Positions 1 to 8,401 are shown, numbered from the stretch's first letter. The stretch is DNA of 64,000 nucleotides from Thermosipho africanus Ob7 (GCF_003351105.1 NZ_NKRG01000008.1:20506-84505), one strand, 5' to 3'. Notes: generated by a model not told the origin, from the sequence alone. Translations and numbers: made by a program.

Positions 1-1
1 A

Positions 2-67
2 GTTTGGCACTACAACCATCCTTCGCCAGAGGAAAGAATAAAGAATTTACTAAAGTTAAAAAAATGA
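2..67 (+). CDS. C-terminal end of an M48-like (Ste24/HtpX) metallopeptidase, partial
   Basis: Only the last 21 codons before a TGA are present, so the gene begins outside the window. The peptide contains HPSPEERIKNL, which resembles the conserved tail of M48 zinc peptidases, where a His-Pro-x-x-Glu-Glu-Arg-Ile stretch closes the domain. No catalytic residue is visible here, so the family call rests on this one motif. A strong hairpin terminator follows 35 bases later, which supports this being the true end of a gene. Any other protein ending in a similar helix cannot be excluded. Confidence 0.45.
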   Translation, partial: VWHYNHPSPEERIKNLLKLKK

Positions 68-99
68 TTACACAATAATAGATCTAAGTAAAATAAATA

Positions 100-138
100 A
101 AAAAGCTACACTTTTTCATTAAAAGTGTAGCTTTTTTT
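100..138 (+). terminator. Intrinsic terminator after the partial peptidase gene
   Basis: A 12-bp stem (AAAGCTACACTT type arms, 104-115 with 121-132) with a short loop is followed by a run of T. It lies just after the partial gene and before the promoter of the next operon. Confidence 0.7.
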
Positions 139-272
139 ATGTATTTGCCTAAATTTTCCAATTATCGCAAAAATTAATGAAATTTGTAAGGTATCTTTTA
201 AGGAATTAATAATTTGTTAACTTTTTTGTTTCTATTATTACATTTTGATTTTTATTTTGATAAACAAATTAC

Positions 273-323
273 TTGACATTTAATGATACAATAACTTGAC
301 GTAGAAGTTTTCATTTCTAATTT
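273..323 (+). promoter_or_regulatory. Candidate promoter with tandem TTGACA/TTGACG boxes
   Basis: TTGACA (273-278) and TTGACG (296-301) lie one above the other with a period of 23 bases. The second box is followed after 16 bases by TAATTT (318-323), giving a plausible sigma70-type promoter about 30 bases before the first regulator gene. The first box has no well-spaced -10 and may be an operator-like repeat. The rest of the 68-352 gap is AT-rich and holds nothing else I recognise. Confidence 0.4.
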
Positions 324-352
324 ATTCTTTTTTCACATAGGGGGGATTAAAA

Positions 353-910
353 CTGATCAAACTTTTTGGAGACTTTTTCATTCCTGAAATAGAAGAATTT
401 TGCTTTACCAAACCCGAAGTTTTACTATTCTCATTTTTAGTTTCAAAAAAAAGCATAGTAAACTTTCTAGATGTAAAGCAGCTATTTGCAGATTTAAAAG
501 AAATTGATGATAGATACATAAGAAGGTTAGTATCGAGGCTCAATGGAAAAATTGAACGTATTGGAAAAGTAGAGCTGCTGAATAACAAACGAATTGAGCT
601 TGTAATGTATAGTGACGTTAAAGTAGATCTATGGGAAATGGAAAAGATATTAAGCAATTTTGATAGATCAGAGAAATTATTAGAAAAAATTTTAGATTTA
701 TACACAGGGCCATTTCTTGCTGGTATAGAATGTTTGTGGGCAAAGCAAATGAGAAGGTATTACAACGTTCTTTTAAAGAGCATTGTAGATGATTATTTAG
801 AAAATATAGGATTTGAAAGTAGATTAGCTGTAAAATTAATGAAAGTTTTTCCAGATTTGTCTATTTTTGACGAAGAACTTGAGAGTGAATATTTATATGA
901 TTTATTTTAA
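353..910 (+). CDS. Winged-helix/BTAD (SARP-like) regulator, short
   Basis: This 185-residue protein has an N-terminal winged-helix-like region (about residues 1-85) and a helical stretch (about 95-150) with LYTGPFLAG and a following Trp and Arg, the pattern of bacterial transcriptional activation domains found in SARP regulators. The frame is open back to a TAG at 338-340. The only start that fits the GGGGGA ribosome site (341-346) is CTG at 353; an ATG exists only at 605 and would remove the DNA-binding part. The next gene starts inside its end and encodes a related protein, so the two may act together. It heads an operon of exported and secretin-like proteins and may control it. Large SARP proteins carry extra NTPase or TPR domains that are absent here. 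Confidence 0.65.
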   Translation: MIKLFGDFFIPEIEEFCFTKPEVLLFSFLVSKKSIVNFLDVKQLFADLKEIDDRYIRRLVSRLNGKIERIGKVELLNNKRIELVMYSDVKVDLWEMEKILSNFDRSEKLLEKILDLYTGPFLAGIECLWAKQMRRYYNVLLKSIVDDYLENIGFESRLAVKLMKVFPDLSIFDEELESEYLYDLF

Positions 911-1652
911 AATGTTTGGTGATTTTAAGGTATTTGTTGATGGCAAAGAAGTAGAAACGAAGAATAATAAAAATTTAAAATTGCTTTTTTATATTATCTC
1001 TTCTAGAAAAAGTTATATTCCAAAAGAAGAGATATACGATGTATTTTGGAATAATTTTACAAGAGATTATGCAAGAAAAAACTTAAATGTTCAAATGTAT
1101 AATTTAAAGAAGACATATCTATTTTTAGAAGATGTTATAAAAAACTATAGGGAAAACATATACATAGATAGAGATAAAATTAGTTCTGATTATGAATTTT
1201 TTATGGATAATATAGGCTCGAATAGTTTAAAAGCACTTAAGGTATATTCCGGTGATTTTTTAGAGGGGTATGACGACGATTGGATTGTTGAAAAAAGAAA
1301 GCAATGTAGAAAATTAGCAAACCTTGCTTTATATTTTTACAACGAAGAAGCAAAAAAAGTTGAGATTTTATTAGAAATTCAAAAAGATATGAGAGAAAAA
1401 CCGTACGTAATACTATTTTTAAATGAAATAAAAAACTTAAGAATGAGAAAAGGAGACTTTCTTTTAAATCTTGAAAATGGATCACTTGTTTTATTAGAAA
1501 AAGGTAATAAGACAGTTTCTCAAGCTGTTGATGGATTTTTAAAAAGGTCAGGTATAGAACGTGCAAAGATGTTAAATGAAGATGAAGCATTGAATTTGAT
1601 AAACTTTAAAAATTCTGATAAGGAGGAAAAAATTTATGAGGAAAATCTTTAG
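897..1652 (+). CDS. Winged-helix/BTAD (SARP-like) regulator
   Basis: This 251-residue protein starts with MIYFKMFGDFKVFVDGKE, the beta-strand opening typical of OmpR-like winged helices in SARP and BTAD proteins. A recognition-helix region rich in basic residues follows (ARKNLNVQMYNLKK, around residues 61-74), then the activation domain with VYSGDFLEGYDDDW and a helical tail. The ATG at 897 is preferred over the upstream TTG at 867 because GAGAG precedes it and the sequence then matches family starts. It overlaps the previous gene by 14 bases and the following gene by 17, so the three are translated as one unit. It shares its architecture with its upstream neighbour, which suggests an old duplication. 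No ligand-sensing domain is visible. Confidence 0.7.
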   Translation: MIYFKMFGDFKVFVDGKEVETKNNKNLKLLFYIISSRKSYIPKEEIYDVFWNNFTRDYARKNLNVQMYNLKKTYLFLEDVIKNYRENIYIDRDKISSDYEFFMDNIGSNSLKALKVYSGDFLEGYDDDWIVEKRKQCRKLANLALYFYNEEAKKVEILLEIQKDMREKPYVILFLNEIKNLRMRKGDFLLNLENGSLVLLEKGNKTVSQAVDGFLKRSGIERAKMLNEDEALNLINFKNSDKEEKIYEENL

Positions 1653-3000
1653 TTTGGTTTTAATACTTGTTTCATTGTTTGCCTTCTCTTTAAAGATATA
1701 TCCAAATCTCATTTGTAATATTGAAGTTAAAGACTTGATCTTTGAATATAGCTTTTTTGTCAGGAATGATCTTAATTATGATGCAATAATAAGAATTGAA
1801 AAGATAGATTTTGTAACGGATGGTAAAAAGTATGAATTTGACCTTCCAGATTATAAGTATAGTGTAAAAAATTACGTTGATTTAGATAGCTATGAATTTG
1901 AACTTAAACCGGATGAAGAAAAGAGGATAACGTTAAAGTTTAATATTCCTTCTGATTTTGATGGAGCAAGTGGAGTATTTGCCTTAAAGATTTCTCAGGA
2001 AAGTAAAAGAGGTGGACAGATCCAAATAAGGTTAAATTACATTGTTCCATTCTTTTTGAGGTTCAAAAATATAAATCCTATTCAAAAGGTTGATATTACG
2101 GATGTTGATATAAGAAATCTAAATCTCTATCCTGATGAACGTTACGGAAATTTTGGAACTTTGATAACCATGAAATTGAAGAACAATGGAAATGTAGTTT
2201 TTCTACCTTATGGCACTATTAAAATTACTTCAGTAGATTTAAGGACAACAATTTCTGAAAAAGAAATAAATAGTTTTGATTTAGTTGTATTTCCGGAAAA
2301 TGAGGCTTTTTATAAGTTTAAAATTCCAGAGATTTTACCAACTGGGAAGGTAAGATTTTCAGTTGAAGGTGAATCGTACGGCATGAGATTTTCTATAAGC
2401 AAGGATGCAACAATCAATGAAACCTATGAAAATTTAATTGTTGAAGCATCACCAAATGTTATCATTTTTGATGATAAGACAATAAATACTCTTAAATCAA
2501 TCTTGATAAAGAATTTAACAAGTTTTAAATCGAATATTTCTTGGGAAATTGTTGATCAAAAAGGTTTAAAAAGTGATATTTTCAAGTTGTATCCAAGTGT
2601 TTTAAGAATATATCCATATAGAGCAACCTCTATAAAGATTAGATCAAATGAAAGAGAAATTACCAACGTTGGAGATAGAATTTTTTATTTGCATCTTTTA
2701 TACGATGGCAAAAAAATTTCTGTAAAATCTCCTTTGATTGTTGTAAGAGGCCAAAAACTTTCTCCAGAGTTGAAAGCAAAATACTTGCCAGAAGAAAATT
2801 CTATAGAGCTAACAAATACTGGAAATTGTTTGTTAGCTATAGATATTAACTATTCTAGTTTTTCTCTTTACAATGATATTGTTTTAATACCTGGACAATC
2901 TAAAAAAATAAAATTAGAAGATAATATCAGCATTTCAAGGATCATTTTAAAGTATGGGATTTTTGGAGAGAATAAAGAGTATGAAGAGTATATAAGGTGA
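1636..3000 (+). CDS. Exported protein with Ig-like, DUF916/pilus-chaperone-like domain
   Basis: A signal peptide (about residues 1-18) is followed by a beta-rich protein of 454 residues. The region around residues 75-140, with KPDEEKRITLKFNIPSDFDG and a GVFALKI strand, resembles the first Ig-like domain of DUF916 or PapD-like proteins, which bind partner strands or peptidoglycan. The remainder also reads as beta-sandwich repeats. There is no C-terminal anchor. AGGAGG sits just before the ATG. The gene lies between the regulators and two secretin-like genes, so the protein probably acts in the periplasm or on the surface with them. The family assignment is by pattern and is not certain; it could be a family restricted to Thermotogales. 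Confidence 0.5.
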   Translation: MRKIFSLVLILVSLFAFSLKIYPNLICNIEVKDLIFEYSFFVRNDLNYDAIIRIEKIDFVTDGKKYEFDLPDYKYSVKNYVDLDSYEFELKPDEEKRITLKFNIPSDFDGASGVFALKISQESKRGGQIQIRLNYIVPFFLRFKNINPIQKVDITDVDIRNLNLYPDERYGNFGTLITMKLKNNGNVVFLPYGTIKITSVDLRTTISEKEINSFDLVVFPENEAFYKFKIPEILPTGKVRFSVEGESYGMRFSISKDATINETYENLIVEASPNVIIFDDKTINTLKSILIKNLTSFKSNISWEIVDQKGLKSDIFKLYPSVLRIYPYRATSIKIRSNEREITNVGDRIFYLHLLYDGKKISVKSPLIVVRGQKLSPELKAKYLPEENSIELTNTGNCLLAIDINYSSFSLYNDIVLIPGQSKKIKLEDNISISRIILKYGIFGENKEYEEYIR

Positions 3001-3004
3001 TACC

Positions 3005-4087
3005 ATGAAAAAAATAACTTTTTTGTTTTTGTTAATATGGGGGATTGTTTTTTCTTTAACTGTATCATTCTATGAACAGGATATAAAAGAAGCTTTAAAT
3101 ATTTTATCTTTGGAATCTGGGAAAAAGATAGTGTATGAGCCAAATCTCAGTGGTATTGTAAGTATTGAGATAGACGAGGATTTATCATTGGAAGAAATCC
3201 TTGACATTATTCTTTTACCGTATAACTACTATTGGGTAAAGTATGATGAAATCTACTTTGTTGGAGTTTCAAATCCTGAATCGCCCGGTTTTTTTAAAAA
3301 TGCAAAAATATTTAATATTCCATTGAGGTATAAAACCGCTTCAGAATTGAGCAAAGTTTTACCTAAAGAGTTGAAAGAGTATATTTTATACAGCTCAAGT
3401 GAAGATAGTATTACAGTATTTGCGCCAATTCCAGTGGCATCTCAAATTGCAAATATTGTTTCTATCTTAGATGTAAAGGAAAAAAGTTATACCGCAAATA
3501 TAAAAATAATAGATGTTTCTGAAAGTTATCTGAAATCATTTTTGTTAAAAATAAATTATTCCCAGGAAAGATTAAATGATTTGTTGAGTGGTGCAATATT
3601 CTCTATACCATTGTACGGAAATTATTTAAATCTCTTGTTTTCATCGACTACAGAAAATAAAGATTTTGATCTCATATACGATGGAAATATTAAAATGTTA
3701 AGTGGAGTAAAATCTTCCTTAAGAACATCTAAAAAAGTATTAGTTGATGAGATAGTGGATAATAAGATTTCTAAAAAAGCAGTTGAATCCAATATTTCCT
3801 TTGAGCTTACTCCATATTTTTTAAAATCTTCTGCATTGATAGATTTGAATATTAACTTGGAAAATATAGGGACAGACAGATTAGGTTCACAAGTTTCAAC
3901 AAAGGTCCCCATTGATTTTAGTGTTCCAAAAGTTATTGGGGCATATTCATATTTAAAATCAGAAAGAGCTGATGGTGGATTGTCTTTTTTAATGGATTTG
4001 CCAATAATAGGTAATTTGTTCAAGCAAAATTTTGAAAAGCATGAAAAAAGATATATTTTGTTTGTCTTGAGAATAGAGGAGGAGTAG
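3005..4087 (+). CDS. Secretin-like outer membrane protein (STN, N1, short beta domain)
   Basis: After a signal peptide (residues 1-18) comes an STN/N0 domain (about 20-80, with EALNILSLESGKKIVYEP), then an N1-like domain (about 95-155, ending in IANIVSILDVKE), then a beta region whose end carries MDLPIIGNLFKQNFEKHEK and a final FVLRI strand. That last motif is the hallmark of type II/IV pilus secretins (PilQ/GspD). At 360 residues it is short for a secretin, so the barrel-forming part is reduced. It follows the previous gene by 4 bases and the next begins 3 bases later. A pore in the toga outer membrane is the expected role; its cargo is unknown. Confidence 0.65.
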   Translation: MKKITFLFLLIWGIVFSLTVSFYEQDIKEALNILSLESGKKIVYEPNLSGIVSIEIDEDLSLEEILDIILLPYNYYWVKYDEIYFVGVSNPESPGFFKNAKIFNIPLRYKTASELSKVLPKELKEYILYSSSEDSITVFAPIPVASQIANIVSILDVKEKSYTANIKIIDVSESYLKSFLLKINYSQERLNDLLSGAIFSIPLYGNYLNLLFSSTTENKDFDLIYDGNIKMLSGVKSSLRTSKKVLVDEIVDNKISKKAVESNISFELTPYFLKSSALIDLNINLENIGTDRLGSQVSTKVPIDFSVPKVIGAYSYLKSERADGGLSFLMDLPIIGNLFKQNFEKHEKRYILFVLRIEEE

Positions 4088-4090
4088 ACA

Positions 4091-5425
4091 ATGCAGAGAA
4101 ATTTTCTAATATTTTTGTCTTTGATTGTATCTATAATAAGCTTTGCTATTAATTTGGACTTTAATAACAAACCATTGATAGATGTTCTGAATGCTATAGA
4201 AGATGAAACAGGAGTTAAGTTTATAATATTGGCAGACGACATTGATAGATTTATAACACTTTCTCTTAAGGATGTTAGTTTAGATGTTGCATTGAGAAGT
4301 CTCTTATTACCTTATGGTCTTGATTATGAACGTATTTCAAATGATACTTTTTTAATATACTCTACAACTCAGAAAAAAACTGTTAAATTGATGCCAAAAA
4401 TCTATACTTTAAAACATACATCTCCAGAATTAATTTCAAATTATCTTTCATTAAACGGTATAGAAAATTACGTAATTGATGAAAAGCTTGTGTTTTATGT
4501 AGATTCAGAAGAAGAATATAAAAGAATTATATCTGACATTGAGAAACTTGATGAAAAGATAAATGGAAAAATTTTGATTTTTTCCGTATTTAAATTGAAT
4601 AAATACAAAGAAGTCTCTACATTAGATGACAGAGTACTTATTAATTTATACAATTTTTCTCAGAGTTATAAATTATTTTCTTTTGTAGAAGGTGGATACT
4701 TAAGTTATATGGATGTTAAAATGCCTGCTACAGCAACTTCTCAGGTCATAAAAATTGCGGAATTTACATCGAATGAATTTATTCTAAGGATAAATTCTGA
4801 AAAGGAAAATAAAAAACTTGAGCTTTCAATTGGAAGTGATGTTTTTAGCACCAGCTTGAAAGAGAATAACCAAGAACAAAATATTGTTTTAAGAGGAAAG
4901 AAAGAAATTTATATTTTAAGATACAAAATTTTAAGTGATGTATTAGCAGAAAAAGTTAAAGATATAGAGCCTTTTGATCTAGATAATAAACAAACGGAAA
5001 TAACTACTGAGTATTTTAAAGGTAGGACTGATCTTAAAATACAGGATAATAAGTATCTTTTAAAATTGTCCTTTGAATCTATTGAAATTTTAGGTTTTGA
5101 GTTTTACACAAATGTGATTGATAATTTTAGTGTAGGGATTGGATTTGAATCAAATTTGTTCTTTTTGACATTGAACGATTTAATTAAGATAAATGATTTA
5201 TCGCTGCAAATGAATTTAAGATACGATCTTGAAAATTTTTATTTAAGAAATTTGGTAATTTATAAATTTAATTTTGATAGGTTCAAAATTGGGGTAGGCA
5301 TTGAATTTTCAAATGATAGTACAGAAGTAGTTTTTCATACAAATGTTGATTTTTCAAGGTATGAGTTTGGATTTAAAATTTCAAATGATAAATCCTTTGG
5401 AGTCTTATTGGGAGTAATATATTAA
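4091..5425 (+). CDS. STN-domain protein with a beta-barrel-like C-terminus
   Basis: The N-terminal half copies the layout of the gene before it: signal peptide, STN domain (about residues 20-80, with LIDVLNAIEDETGVKF) and an N1-like domain (about 95-155). The middle is unassigned. The last 110 residues are strings of alternating hydrophobic and polar strands (FYTNVIDNFSVGIGFES, and similar) ending in LLGVIY, as expected for an outer-membrane barrel. The C-terminal secretin motif of its neighbour is missing. The two could form a hetero-complex, or this one could be a pore with its own plug. It ends the operon, tail to tail and overlapping by 4 bases with a convergent gene. Confidence 0.55.
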   Translation: MQRNFLIFLSLIVSIISFAINLDFNNKPLIDVLNAIEDETGVKFIILADDIDRFITLSLKDVSLDVALRSLLLPYGLDYERISNDTFLIYSTTQKKTVKLMPKIYTLKHTSPELISNYLSLNGIENYVIDEKLVFYVDSEEEYKRIISDIEKLDEKINGKILIFSVFKLNKYKEVSTLDDRVLINLYNFSQSYKLFSFVEGGYLSYMDVKMPATATSQVIKIAEFTSNEFILRINSEKENKKLELSIGSDVFSTSLKENNQEQNIVLRGKKEIYILRYKILSDVLAEKVKDIEPFDLDNKQTEITTEYFKGRTDLKIQDNKYLLKLSFESIEILGFEFYTNVIDNFSVGIGFESNLFFLTLNDLIKINDLSLQMNLRYDLENFYLRNLVIYKFNFDRFKIGVGIEFSNDSTEVVFHTNVDFSRYEFGFKISNDKSFGVLLGVIY

Positions 5426-5841
5426 AAATCAATGAGAGAAAGCATGGGGATAAAATTAAAGTCTAGGGTAACATTTATTGTGTTTAATGATAGATCGAAA
5501 TCTGGATAGTTAAATTGAAGAATTAAATCTCCTGATACCATTCCATATCCCCATCTAAAAATTTTGTATCCAATTTTTGTTGGATAGTTTGGGTTCATTG
5601 AAATTGATTTTTTTCCTATCCAAACATTGGTAACAGTTACTTTTGAATTGTTTGTAGTTGGTAAAATGTACATGTAAAAACCAGGCGATGAACTTATTTC
5701 CATGTAACCAACTATAGCTTTTTTTGTTAGATCGTCAATTACAAAGACTGAATTTTCGTTATATGACCATAAAATGTTTATAGTTTGAGGTATTATTATA
5801 ATATTTAAAAGAAGAATTGCTAATAAAAAAAATTTTTTCAA
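5422..5841 (-). CDS. Small secreted beta-rich protein, paralogue of the upstream gene
   Basis: A hydrophobic N-terminus (signal peptide or anchor) precedes about 110 residues of predicted beta strands. The segment SVFVIDDLTKKAIVGYMEI matches QVFAVDDTTGIANVGNIRF in the neighbouring protein, and both end with a DF-F-P strand, so the two are paralogues. TTG at 5841 is chosen because AAGGAG lies 8 bases before it; GTG at 5850 would be too close. A terminator separates it from the upstream paralogue, so it probably uses its own TATAAT-like promoter near 5865. No known family is recognised. Its position next to secretin-like genes suggests a surface component. Confidence 0.6.
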   Translation of the reverse strand: MKKFFLLAILLLNIIIIPQTINILWSYNENSVFVIDDLTKKAIVGYMEISSSPGFYMYILPTTNNSKVTVTNVWIGKKSISMNPNYPTKIGYKIFRWGYGMVSGDLILQFNYPDFDLSLNTINVTLDFNFIPMLSLIDF

Positions 5842-5874
5842 AAAAATCACTCCTTTTTATACTATTATAATATA

Positions 5875-5899
5875 AAAGCCACCCAAATTGGGTGGCTTT
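5875..5899 (-). terminator. Intrinsic terminator between the two secreted-protein genes
   Basis: Arms AAAGCCACCCAA and TTGGGTGGCTTT are perfectly complementary around a one-base centre. Read on the minus strand it follows the gene ending at 5921 and is followed by an AT-rich stretch. Confidence 0.75.
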
Positions 5900-5920
5900 A
5901 TTGCAATTTCACAAAATTTT

Positions 5921-6379
5921 TTATAATGGTAAGAAGGTAAAGTCAAATTTTACTGTAAAATCATCTGATGCGTTTGTATAATCTCCACCAAATGTAATTG
6001 CAAGGTTACCTTCTAAAATTTTTGTTGAAACACTTGTTGGATTTGTGTTATCGTTGCTCAATATAGTGCTTCCTACTTTAACTTCGTTAACTGCTAAATC
6101 ACTTACTCCACCGTCTGCAACAATAGTTGTTTGATAGTACATCTTGAATGTCTTGTTTGATTCAAATCTGATGTTACCAACGTTTGCAATTCCTGTGGTA
6201 TCATCAACTGCAAAAACTTGTGTTTCATCGTAGTCCCAAGTAACTTTTACCCATTGAGAAACACTAAAAGTTAATGTTTGTGTCCAGTTTCCGTTTGGGT
6301 TTAATTTAATGTTTGCAGTACCAGCGGCAAAAGCAGCCAAGCTTAAAAGTGCAATAAGAAGAATAACTACCTTTTTCAT
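5921..6379 (-). CDS. Small secreted beta-rich protein
   Basis: The 152-residue protein has a clear signal peptide (residues 1-19, cut near FAAG) and then a beta-rich mature part rich in Asn, Thr and Val, with no cysteine. Such composition suits a pilin-like or surface-layer subunit. It is a paralogue of the shorter gene downstream. GGAGGG precedes the ATG. A promoter with TTGATA and TAAAAT lies about 45 bases upstream inside a 70-base block shared with the subtilisin gene. No family is recognised. High expression is plausible given the good promoter and private terminator, but this is inference. Confidence 0.65.
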   Translation of the reverse strand: MKKVVILLIALLSLAAFAAGTANIKLNPNGNWTQTLTFSVSQWVKVTWDYDETQVFAVDDTTGIANVGNIRFESNKTFKMYYQTTIVADGGVSDLAVNEVKVGSTILSNDNTNPTSVSTKILEGNLAITFGGDYTNASDDFTVKFDFTFLPL

Positions 6380-6420
6380 ACTTTCCCTCCTTTAAATTGT
6401 GATTTAAATTTTCATTTTTA

Positions 6421-6490
6421 ATTTTATCTATATTTTGAGCATTATCAAAACCATATCAATAAATTATTGGTAAATAATAAATCAAAATTT
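6421..6490 (-). promoter_or_regulatory. Promoter and shared upstream element of the secreted-protein gene
   Basis: On the minus strand TTGATA (6448-6443) and TAAAAT (6426-6421) are 16 bases apart. The whole 70-base block, including AAATTTTGATT at its upstream end and ATAGATAAAAT at its downstream end, resembles 8325-8395 ahead of the subtilisin gene. Confidence 0.55.
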
Positions 6491-6536
6491 ATTTTTTTTG
6501 AGCGTAAAGTAGATTTTTTTACTTTTTAGATTAAAA

Positions 6537-6570
6537 AAAAAACGGGACTTCTATTTAGAAGCCCCGTTTT
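6537..6570 (-). terminator. Terminator of the subtilisin gene
   Basis: AAAACGGGACTTCT and AGAAGCCCCGTTTT form a long hairpin with one internal mismatch and a 4-base loop, followed on the minus strand by T residues. It lies 17 bases past the stop codon. Confidence 0.8.
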
Positions 6571-6586
6571 ATATAATTTGTATTTT

Positions 6587-8269
6587 TTAATTTTCTACTT
6601 GCATTGTAATATCGATTGGTCCATAGGTTCTACCAGAGCTAAATGTGTAACTTCCTTTGTATCCAAAGTAATCTCCTGTATCTATAACACCGTTGTTATT
6701 GTAGTCTCTCCATGCACATACATATGAATAGTAACCTGGAATTACGGATTTTAATGTGTAATTTCCGTTGCTGACTTTTCCGTATTCACTAACCACTTCA
6801 TAGCTTCCAGTCCAGAAATTGTATCTTAATACGAAAACTTTTGTTTCTACATCACTTGGTTGTGGTTCTGGATTTGGTGGATTTGTACTTCCGCCATTGT
6901 AGTTAATAGCTGCGTATGCATCTATTAAACCTGCACCGTAGTAGTCATCTTCACCAGTTGGTCCCAAATCTTTTGCAGTATTTTTCAAAGCAGCTCTAAT
7001 TTCTTCTGGTTGAGTTTTTCCAGAAGCATACAATAATGCAGCAACGCCAGCTACGTGTGGTGCGGCCATTGATGTACCTTGTAAGAACATATAAGTATCT
7101 CCGTTGCTTGGAGTCCATGCTGTACTTAAAACACCATCTGCATAACCATCGCCATTTTGATCAACACTGGTGTCTCCACCTGGTGCTGCAACATCAACTT
7201 CTGGTCCATAGTTCGAGTAAGGTGCTCTTTGAAGATCGTATCTTACAGCTGCAACAGCAATTGTTTCAGGGTATTTGGCTGGATATGAAACAGGTCCATT
7301 TTCGTTACCTGCTGCACAGACAATTGTAACACCTTTATTATATGCATATTGGATTGCATCTCTTAAAATTTGAGAATTGCCACCGCCACCAAGGCTCATA
7401 TTTATTATTTTGGCTCCATGGTCTGCAGCGTATCTTACACCTTGGGCAACTGCGTCAAGCGTTCCAGAACCATCTGCTCCAAGTACTCTTATAGGCATTA
7501 TCTTTATACCGTATCCACCCCAATTAACTCCTGCAACACCTTTTCCGTTGTTACTTAATGCGGCAATTGTACCTGTTACGTGTGTTCCATGGCTCACGTC
7601 TTTTGCAGGATCTGTTGGATCATTATCATTGTCAACAAAGTCGTAACCTTGTACAAAGATACCTTGCAAGTCTGGGTGTGTAAAGCTTACTCCCGTGTCA
7701 ACAACTGCAACAACCACGTTTGCACTTTTTATAACATCCCATACTTTTGGCAAATTGATTGCTTCATAATGCCATTGATAGCTGTAGTAAGAATCATTTG
7801 GAACAGCAAAAGCTCTGTAAATGTAGTTAGGTTCTATGTATTTTACTCCTCCAAGTTTTTTTAAAACATCTAATTTTTTGTCATCTGCTTTGACTTTGAA
7901 TATGTAAGCTTTTTTTCCATCAAGGCTGTTAGTTGAATATGCATTTTCGACAGAAATTCCCAATTTTGAAATGTTTTGAATATCTCCTTCGTAGTAAACA
8001 ACATATTCGCCTTTTACAAATTCTACATTTTGATTTTCTACACTGTATGGGGCATATGTTCCATCGGGAAGTTTTACTGTACCGTAAACTGTTGTATAAC
8101 TTGTTGCTTTTGAGCTAACAAGTGTAAGATCTGATAAACTTTTTCCTTTAAGAAATTCTAGTGGATTTGTAGGAACAGCTTCATCAGTATTTTTTGTAAC
8201 ATTTGAATCCATACACCCAAATAAAACAAAAGTAACTACCGCCAATACAATCAATAAAACTTTCTTCAT
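6587..8269 (-). CDS. Subtilisin-family (S8) serine protease lipoprotein
   Basis: The 560-residue product starts with a lipoprotein signal (VTFVLFGC, Cys near residue 19). An N-terminal propeptide-like region (about 40-150) precedes the catalytic domain (about 170-455) with all three active-site motifs: VVDTGVSFTHPDL (Asp), HGTHVTGTIAA (His) and GTSMAAPHVAG (Ser), plus the AAGNE oxyanion motif. A Pro/Asn linker leads to a C-terminal domain of about 85 residues with DYNNNGVIDTGDYFG, a calcium-loop-like motif often seen in secreted thermophile proteases. It should act on the cell surface, degrading peptides or processing surface proteins. It is monocistronic with its own terminator and a promoter block shared with the small secreted-protein gene. 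Confidence 0.93.
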   Translation of the reverse strand: MKKVLLIVLAVVTFVLFGCMDSNVTKNTDEAVPTNPLEFLKGKSLSDLTLVSSKATSYTTVYGTVKLPDGTYAPYSVENQNVEFVKGEYVVYYEGDIQNISKLGISVENAYSTNSLDGKKAYIFKVKADDKKLDVLKKLGGVKYIEPNYIYRAFAVPNDSYYSYQWHYEAINLPKVWDVIKSANVVVAVVDTGVSFTHPDLQGIFVQGYDFVDNDNDPTDPAKDVSHGTHVTGTIAALSNNGKGVAGVNWGGYGIKIMPIRVLGADGSGTLDAVAQGVRYAADHGAKIINMSLGGGGNSQILRDAIQYAYNKGVTIVCAAGNENGPVSYPAKYPETIAVAAVRYDLQRAPYSNYGPEVDVAAPGGDTSVDQNGDGYADGVLSTAWTPSNGDTYMFLQGTSMAAPHVAGVAALLYASGKTQPEEIRAALKNTAKDLGPTGEDDYYGAGLIDAYAAINYNGGSTNPPNPEPQPSDVETKVFVLRYNFWTGSYEVVSEYGKVSNGNYTLKSVIPGYYSYVCAWRDYNNNGVIDTGDYFGYKGSYTFSSGRTYGPIDITMQVEN

Positions 8270-8324
8270 ATCCCTCTATCCCCCCTACTAAAATGTGGTA
8301 AAGTAATTTATAGAGACATGGAGT

Positions 8325-8395
8325 ATTTTATCTATTTTTATATTCATTTTTTAAACCAAAACGACAAATTATTGATAAATTTTTAATCAAAATTT
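8325..8395 (-). promoter_or_regulatory. Promoter region of the subtilisin gene, shared element
   Basis: ATAGATAAAAT at 8335-8325 (minus) gives a -10 box about 55 bases before the start codon. AAATTTTGATT, CAATAATTT and TGGTTT occur at nearly the same spacing as in 6421-6490. The same segment lies after the stop of the cobalamin operon, where no GC-rich terminator is visible, only a weak AT hairpin. Confidence 0.5.
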
Positions 8396-8401
8396 GATTT
8401 T

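Noticed and set aside
322..705. Minus-strand frame at the regulator genes
   Set aside because: It is antisense to the BTAD protein and gives a Ser/Phe-rich shadow peptide.
7036..7864. Plus-strand open frames within the subtilisin gene
   Set aside because: They are antisense to a clear, conserved protease, have no ribosome sites and give low-complexity peptides.
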